Below, one piece after another: positions 58,154-64,000 of a stretch of DNA of 64,000 nucleotides. Source of the stretch: Chloroflexota bacterium (GTDB taxonomy: Bacteria; Chloroflexota; Anaerolineae; Aggregatilineales; Phototrophicaceae); contig VXLV01000093.1 in NCBI GenBank assembly GCA_009841405.1, positions 1-64,000 on the forward strand, given 5' to 3'. The translations under genes and the position numbers were made by a program. The notes beneath the pieces are model-generated. The model was not told the DNA's origin. It worked only from the letters and a program-made list of their open reading frames with translations, and ran no database searches. Every line of letters begins with the position of its first letter. Position 1 is the first letter of the stretch.

Positions 58154-60550
58154 TTGAGACGTCTAGACTATCGACTCGCTTTGCCTGTCGTCGCATACGC
58201 GCTCGTTGCGGTCTATCTGGCATCGCCTGTCATCGGTTCGTTTTCGACGCGCTTCCTCGGCGGTGAAACCGGCGATGTCTATGAGATGGCGCGCCATATC
58301 TGGTGGTACAAGACGGCGGTGCAAACGGGCGAGGACATTCTTACGCAGTCTCTGCTGGGCCATCCGGAAGGCTTCGCTGCGATACAGCTTTGGGCTCATC
58401 CTCTTCAATTCTTTCCCTATTGGTTATTCGCCTACGTGATGCCGCTCGCTTCCGCCTACAACTTAGGCATCATCCTGACGCTTTGTATGAATGGCGCGTC
58501 GTTGTTTCTGCTGGCTCGGCGCTGGTTGCCGACGGAGCAAGCTTTCCCGCCGTTTTTCGCCGGTCTGGTTTTCATGGTTTTCCCGGCGATGCAGGGGCAT
58601 CTCTTTGACGGGCACATTGGCTTGCTGGCGCAGTGGCCACTGCCTTTGTTCATCATTTTTCTTTATGAATACGCTGACTATGGCGGGGCGCGTCGCTACC
58701 TTGTCGCGCTGCTATTCTTTCTATTGGCCGCCATGGGTCACAGCTTGCAACTCATTTACACGCTAGCGCCATTCACGGGGCTATTCATGATGGCGCGCCT
58801 TTATCACCGCGATTATGTCGGTCTGGCTCGCTGCGTTGGCGTTGCTATCGTGGGCTGCTTGCTCTTGCTGATATTCCTGTCGCCAATCCTTGCCTCAACC
58901 CTAAGCGCAACAGCCGTCATCTCGGCGGGTGGCCACGTTCGTTACAGCATTGATCTGCTGGGCCTTGTTTCACCCTCCTTTGCCAATCCATTCTGGGCGG
59001 ATATCGCCCGGCATTCGGCACAGGTACTAGGCGCCAATCTGGGAGAAGGCTCCAGCTATGTCGGGGTCATAGGCGGCGTATTGGCGTTTGTCGGCATCAT
59101 GCGTCGGCGTGACGCGCGCTGGTGGCTGTTTGTCGCCTTTGTCGCCTGGCTGCTGGCTTTGGGTCCGGTGCTGAAAATCTACGATCAAGCATTTACGGCA
59201 AAAGTCGCGGGCTATGATACGGTCTTGCCTCTTCCTTTTGCTCTCATTATGAACTTGCCTGTCTTCGAGCTGGCGCGCACGCCGGGCCGGTTTATGTTTC
59301 TCTTTGCCGCGATGTTCGCGCTATTGGCCGGCATTGGACTGGCCGAAGTCTTGTCCAGCCGCTTGCTAGCCAGGCGACTCCCGGTCGTCCGCATGGCATT
59401 TGCCGTGCTTTGCGCCATCTTGCTCATTGAAGATTACAAACTATTTGCCCGGTTTCCTACTGTGCCGGCAGAGATACCCCGGCCTATCCATAGCCTGCGA
59501 CCACGGCGAGATATACGCGCCATATACAATGCCCCTTATGACGATCTGCTGGCGGCGAAGGAAGCAATGTATCTGCAGACTGCCCATAACAAGCCTTTGA
59601 TCGCGGGGCATGATACCCGCATCACACCGGTTGATCCCGCCCGTCTCGAATTACTCGCCAGTTTTCGCCCGACGCTGCTAAACGATGCTGATGCTGATGT
59701 GGTGATCGTCAACAAGATTCGCGCGCTGGCTAGCGGGCAACCGGAACTCTTGCCGCGAGCGGGGCAGTGGCTTGGCGAACCAATTTACGAAGACGAGCGG
59801 TTCGCCGTCTTCGAGACGCCGTTCTCGCCGGAGCGCACGCCGAAACTGCACTCGACGAAGTGGGACGATCAATCTCATGTGACCTACATTTACAAAGAAC
59901 AACCCGGCTGGATGGAGTTCAGTGCGGTATTGGAAGCGGCCAATAGGCGCGTAAACTTGTCGCTGAACGGCACGCCGCTGGAGACGCTCCAGGTCAACGG
60001 TCGCATTCCCTTCTCTATTCCGCTGCCGATAGCGCGCAGCGGCTATCACAGCTTTCGCATCGCGCTTGACCCCCCTTGTCCAGAACGTATTGATACCGAG
60101 TTGCTTTTCTGTCAGTCGGTCGATGTCGACAGCGTGGACACGCGCATCCTGACCAACGGCGCCATTTATGACCCGATACGCATCGCCGACGGCATCGTGC
60201 TGGCGGGTTATTACCTGCCCAAGCAATTCGAAGACGAAGTCGCCATACGACTTTGGTGGCGCTTCGAATCGGACCGCAGCCACAATGATGTGCGCTTCGT
60301 GCACATCCTGGACGAGGCTGGCCTGCCCGTGCGCGACCGCCCCGATGACCATTCCTTTGGGGCAGTCGCCGCCGGCAGCGAATTAACGGAAACATTGAGG
60401 CTCGATGCGAGCCAGTTGGCGGATGGTGAATACAGCGTCTTGACCGGTTGGTACAAATTACCCTTAGCTATCCGGTATGATGTTTTGACTAATGTCGAGG
60501 GGGCCGAAAACGACACCGTCGTGCTGGGTCAAATCCGCGTGCGCAGCTGA
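58154..60550 (+). CDS. Polytopic membrane protein (PMT/glycosyltransferase-like, YfhO-like)
   Basis: Multiple TMs over the first ~430 aa then a large soluble C-terminus; 798 aa. Confidence 0.6.
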   Translation: MRRLDYRLALPVVAYALVAVYLASPVIGSFSTRFLGGETGDVYEMARHIWWYKTAVQTGEDILTQSLLGHPEGFAAIQLWAHPLQFFPYWLFAYVMPLASAYNLGIILTLCMNGASLFLLARRWLPTEQAFPPFFAGLVFMVFPAMQGHLFDGHIGLLAQWPLPLFIIFLYEYADYGGARRYLVALLFFLLAAMGHSLQLIYTLAPFTGLFMMARLYHRDYVGLARCVGVAIVGCLLLLIFLSPILASTLSATAVISAGGHVRYSIDLLGLVSPSFANPFWADIARHSAQVLGANLGEGSSYVGVIGGVLAFVGIMRRRDARWWLFVAFVAWLLALGPVLKIYDQAFTAKVAGYDTVLPLPFALIMNLPVFELARTPGRFMFLFAAMFALLAGIGLAEVLSSRLLARRLPVVRMAFAVLCAILLIEDYKLFARFPTVPAEIPRPIHSLRPRRDIRAIYNAPYDDLLAAKEAMYLQTAHNKPLIAGHDTRITPVDPARLELLASFRPTLLNDADADVVIVNKIRALASGQPELLPRAGQWLGEPIYEDERFAVFETPFSPERTPKLHSTKWDDQSHVTYIYKEQPGWMEFSAVLEAANRRVNLSLNGTPLETLQVNGRIPFSIPLPIARSGYHSFRIALDPPCPERIDTELLFCQSVDVDSVDTRILTNGAIYDPIRIADGIVLAGYYLPKQFEDEVAIRLWWRFESDRSHNDVRFVHILDEAGLPVRDRPDDHSFGAVAAGSELTETLRLDASQLADGEYSVLTGWYKLPLAIRYDVLTNVEGAENDTVVLGQIRVRS

Positions 60551-60658
60551 CGACGCATTTGGATTCGTCGCCGGCTTTGACTTAGAGACGACAAGACTTT
60601 GATAAGATTTGTCCATTATTCTGCGGGCTACAAGTTTAATAATCGGGGAGGCTCTGCC

Positions 60659-62416
60659 ATGAAACGCGTCGCGGGAATGGTTTTGGCGCTCTGCTTGCTG
60701 CTCGCGCAGTCAGCCGGCGCGCTTGATTATGACACCGCCAATTGTCGCAAGACCATGATACAGATGCTGGGCGCCGCCCATGACGCCAGCCGCGGGCGCC
60801 TCATTGATGTGGCGGTCTACGACGCGGTAGCCGCGTCCGGCGATCCGCTCTATATCGCGCCGCTCATCGACATCGCCTACTTCGGTCGCAGCGCGGAGAT
60901 CAACCGGGCGGTCATTTCCACCCTGAATATCCTGACCGGCGAGAATATGGGCTGGAAAGGCTACTTCGAGTGGGCCGGGGCGAATGATATCGCGCTGCCG
61001 CCACATTACGACGAATTCAAAGGGCAGCTGCTGGCGAGCTTCGTCGATGCCGAATTCACGCGTTTCTTTGCGCCGGGCGTGGCGCAGTCCGCCGCGATCA
61101 ATCTGGTCGAGCCGGTTTGGGGCGGCGTCACCGTCGATGGCATTCCCTCACTGGTCAACGCGCGGCAAATCAGCCCGAAGGACGCCATTGACGAGGGCTA
61201 CCAACATGCGGATTTCTGCCGCGATGGCGATTGCAGCTATCCGGCCGCGGATGAACTGGTCTTCGGGCTCAGCTTCGGCGGCGATAGCCGCGCCTACCCG
61301 TTGCGCCTGCTGAATTGGCACGAGATGTTCAACGATGTCATCGGCCGCGCGCCGCTCTACGATGAGCCCGGCGGCGAGCAGGTCTGCCACTTTCGAGCGC
61401 CAACGCCATTCGAAATTCGCGCGCGATCAGGCGCGGACTGGCTGCTGATTTACGGCCGCTCGGCCGATTGCCCGCGCTCGGGTTGGTTGCGAAGCGCGGA
61501 TGTCGTCTGGCTTGTGGCGGAGGGCGGGGATGCCGGGCCCGAGCTGCCGGATCTCGCGGAGGGCGAAGAGGCGCTGAGCGTCGGGCTGCGCGGCCGCGTG
61601 GACGGCGCGCCAGTTATGCTGGCCTACTGCACGCTCTGCGGCGCCGGCGTGCTCTACGATGTCAGCATACCCGACCTGGCTTATACGACCCTTACCGGAG
61701 AACGCGTCGAAATGGGCGACACGGTGCTGGAATTCGGCTCCACCGGCATGCTGATGCGCTCGAACAAGCTGATGTACGATCGCAATACCGATACCGTCTG
61801 GAACGCCATCACCGGCGAGCCCGCCTTCGGTCCGCTTGTAACGAGCGGCGTCGTGTTGGATGTGCTGCCGGTGGTGGTGACTGATTGGGCGAGCTGGCTG
61901 GAGGCGCATCCGGATACCAGCGTGCTCAGCCTGGATACCGGCTTCCTGCGCAACTACACAAACGGCGCCGCCTACAGCGACTACTTCAACAGCGCCGACC
62001 TGATGTTCCCGTCCTGGCAGCAAGATACGGCGCTGATCGAAAACAAGGACATGGTCTTCGCGCTGCGCTTGCAAGGCGAGGCCAAAGCCTACCCGCTGGA
62101 GACGATCATTCCCATGCGGATTGTCAACGACCGGGTGGGGCAGACTGACCTGGTGATCATCGCCGAGGCGACGCCGGAGCGCGACTTCTTTGAACCGGGC
62201 GGCGCTGCGGTCCGCTCCTACGAGAGTGGTGGGCTGGCATTCAGCGCCGGCGACGACAGCATGACGCTTGTCAGCGACGATGGCCGCCGCTGGCAGATCA
62301 GTGAAGGCGCGCTGGTTGCGGATGACGGCGAGCGCCGTGAACGCATCGGCGGGCACCTGGCATTCTGGTTCGGCTGGTTCGGCTTTTATCCGGACACGCT
62401 GGTTTACGGCGAGTAA
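60659..62416 (+). CDS. DUF3179 domain protein with inserted SH3-like segment
   Basis: ATG at 60659, signal peptide; PVWGGVTVDGIPSLVNARQ, APVMLAYCTLCGAGVLYDV, TDTVWNAITGEPAFGPL; insertion PFEIRARSGADWLLIYGRSADCPRSGWLRSADV. Confidence 0.8.
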   Translation: MKRVAGMVLALCLLLAQSAGALDYDTANCRKTMIQMLGAAHDASRGRLIDVAVYDAVAASGDPLYIAPLIDIAYFGRSAEINRAVISTLNILTGENMGWKGYFEWAGANDIALPPHYDEFKGQLLASFVDAEFTRFFAPGVAQSAAINLVEPVWGGVTVDGIPSLVNARQISPKDAIDEGYQHADFCRDGDCSYPAADELVFGLSFGGDSRAYPLRLLNWHEMFNDVIGRAPLYDEPGGEQVCHFRAPTPFEIRARSGADWLLIYGRSADCPRSGWLRSADVVWLVAEGGDAGPELPDLAEGEEALSVGLRGRVDGAPVMLAYCTLCGAGVLYDVSIPDLAYTTLTGERVEMGDTVLEFGSTGMLMRSNKLMYDRNTDTVWNAITGEPAFGPLVTSGVVLDVLPVVVTDWASWLEAHPDTSVLSLDTGFLRNYTNGAAYSDYFNSADLMFPSWQQDTALIENKDMVFALRLQGEAKAYPLETIIPMRIVNDRVGQTDLVIIAEATPERDFFEPGGAAVRSYESGGLAFSAGDDSMTLVSDDGRRWQISEGALVADDGERRERIGGHLAFWFGWFGFYPDTLVYGE

Positions 62417-62420
62417 CGTT

Positions 62421-62906
62421 CTATCGGAAGCGCTTGCGTTTGGGTTTGCGTTTGCGCTTTTCGAACGCCGGCGGCAGCTGCAGGTCATGGGATTGCGCCC
62501 GCTCCAGCGGCGACAGCCCATGTCCTCGCTGCCGGTATTCGAGGCGTTGAATCTCTTCAGCCAAGTCCAATTGCGGCTCGGCATCGGCCAGCAAGCGGCC
62601 GCGCGCGCTGCCCAGCCGGCGCTCCATGTCCGCCCGGGGCGAGCGCTCAAAGGTCTGCCGATAAGCGTCGCGGACTAGATTGCGGCGGGCGGTGGTGGTC
62701 AGATTATCGTCGTGGATGCCAGCCGCTTCGTATTCAAAGGCGGCCGCGGAATCGCCCGCGCCACTTTGCACCGCTACCAGCAAGCCCAGGCTCCCGCCGA
62801 TTACCAAGCCGACGACGGCGCCCTCCGGCAGCGCTCCCGACAGCAAGTAGGCAACAAGCGCGCCGGCCAATGCGCCGATGATGGTGTATTGAGCGAGCCT
62901 GATCAC
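62421..62906 (-). CDS. Hypothetical membrane-anchored protein
   Basis: TM segments at the N-terminus, glycine-zipper-like GAVVGLVIGGSLGLL, basic C-terminus. Confidence 0.5.
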   Translation of the reverse strand: MIRLAQYTIIGALAGALVAYLLSGALPEGAVVGLVIGGSLGLLVAVQSGAGDSAAAFEYEAAGIHDDNLTTTARRNLVRDAYRQTFERSPRADMERRLGSARGRLLADAEPQLDLAEEIQRLEYRQRGHGLSPLERAQSHDLQLPPAFEKRKRKPKRKRFR

Positions 62907-62966
62907 TTGTCGCGCCTCAGTAGAACAAACTAAATCTTGCTAATCAGGTCTCATGATACATTTCTT

Positions 62967-63135
62967 TTACCACAGAGGAAATCGAGGGTACACAGAGGTC
63001 ATAGAGGGATTCCTATCGGCTAAACTCAGATGCAATGTTAGTAGCCATCCATCAAATGACAGCGTTCGCTGGCGTACGTTCATTTCATTGCTTTACTCGG
63101 TGTCCTCTGTGTATCCTCGGTGTTCTCTGTGGTAA
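62967..63135. mobile_element. MITE-like element with 32-bp imperfect terminal inverted repeats
   Basis: Left TTACCACAGAGGAAATCGAGGGTACACAGAGG (62967-62998); reverse complement of right (63104-63135) TTACCACAGAGAACACCGAGGATACACAGAGG. Confidence 0.6.
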
Positions 63136-63188
63136 GCATTTGAAGGCTCCACTTGCGGTTTCTGAGATTGCTCAGATGTAGGCGCATC

Positions 63189-63713
63189 TCAAATGTCGCA
63201 GATTTCGCGGACTTGCGCGCCGCTAAGCGCAAACCATTCGCCGCGCTTGCGACTCTCGGCATAGCGCTGATGCAACTGCCATTCGAGGGCGGGGGCGTCC
63301 TGCGCGTCTATAATGGCGACCACGTCGGACGCGCCCGGGAGACTGTTGCGAATCTCGGCCAGGCGTCGCGCCGGGCTGTTGGTCCGGCCGATCTTGTAGA
63401 ATCCGCTGAACTCGACGTCCTGGATGACATAGACGTAACCGGCCGGGTGCGGCAGGGTGAGCAGATCAACCGGATCGCCAAATTCACAGCGCACACTCTG
63501 GTTGACGCCCAGCCACGAGACCGCGAACGCCAGCAGCAGACCCATGCCAAGCCCGACCAGCGCGCCGGCAAATCTACTCTTGCCAAGCAGCCCCGCAATC
63601 CCCAACCCGCAGGCGACGCCCAGCGCGACGGCGACTAACGAAAGCAAGCCGAATCCGATGCCAAGCAAGGCGCCCGAAAATGTGATGGCGCTGGCTACAA
63701 CAGCAAGTTTCAT
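63189..63713 (-). CDS. Membrane-anchored GIY-YIG-like (T5orf172/Mug113) domain protein
   Basis: GYVYVIQDVEFSGFYKIGRTNSPARRLAEIRNSLP..WQLHQRYAESRKRGEWFAL after two TM segments. Confidence 0.75.
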   Translation of the reverse strand: MKLAVVASAITFSGALLGIGFGLLSLVAVALGVACGLGIAGLLGKSRFAGALVGLGMGLLLAFAVSWLGVNQSVRCEFGDPVDLLTLPHPAGYVYVIQDVEFSGFYKIGRTNSPARRLAEIRNSLPGASDVVAIIDAQDAPALEWQLHQRYAESRKRGEWFALSGAQVREICDI

Positions 63714-63747
63714 TCACACGGCTCCTGAATACGTTACGAGCGATTTA

Positions 63748-63806
63748 CCCCACCCCCGGCCCCTCCCGACATCTCTATGTCGGGCATCCGACGAGTCAAG
63801 GAGGGG
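63748..63806 (+). repeat. CCCCCGGCCCC double-hairpin repeat, copy E
   Basis: cccacccccggcccctccCGACATctctATGTCGggcatccGACgaGTCaaggagggg. Confidence 0.65.
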
Positions 63807-63905
63807 AGCAATCCGCTTCGTGAAGCAAGGTAATTTGCGCGGGCTGTGTCTCCGCCGCGCGTGAGTCTACTGTACGTATACGCTGTCGAAGCGCCCGGCG
63901 TCGCG

Positions 63906-64000
63906 TCAGCGCGGTTTTGCGCGCCGAGCGAAGAAGGCTTGCATGATGGCCCGTACTTCATCCGAGACCAGCCGCTCGCCGATCATTTCCAGTTCCAGGT
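63906..64000 (-). CDS. Partial CDS, possibly enoyl-CoA hydratase C-terminus
   Basis: Minus frame reads LELEMIGERLVSDEVRAIMQAFFARRAKPR* and runs off the window; family guess weak. Confidence 0.35.
   Translation of the reverse strand, partial: LELEMIGERLVSDEVRAIMQAFFARRAKPR

Overview
GC-rich, gene-dense bacterial chromosomal window, Chloroflexota-like by inference (Thr/Pro-rich TPT linkers, many DUF3179 and SH3 proteins, dispersed GTAGGGGCGA hairpins). About 45 protein genes are supported. They include an AapJQMP-type amino-acid ABC transporter with duplicated binding proteins, a locus alternating DUF3179 and SGNH-hydrolase paralogs, radA, asnS, sua5, a TIR-TM-WD40 protein, a UshA-like nucleotidase, HtrA, DnaJ, a DtxR-like regulator, a Nudix hydrolase, a response regulator, a nitrilase, an FRG-domain protein, a D-aminoacylase, an SPFH protein, a beta-lactamase-like protein, moaA, MscS and others. 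No rRNA, tRNA or CRISPR array was recognised. Two signals stand out. (1) A SelW/Rdx-type gene at 1065-1358 is split by an in-frame TGA in a CxxU motif, with a SECIS-like hairpin 22 nt downstream; the ORF track misses this. (2) A self-contained orphan transcription unit at about 34893-35117 has a promoter, an extended Shine-Dalgarno, a 9-codon ORF (MLGSKGATL), mutually exclusive pairings and an intrinsic terminator; it is a candidate undescribed structured RNA or leader-peptide element. There are also three dispersed repeat families. In two of them the hairpin arms change in a compensatory way between copies. In addition there is an SGNH pseudogene relic and a gene-conversion-like tract in the ABC binding proteins.
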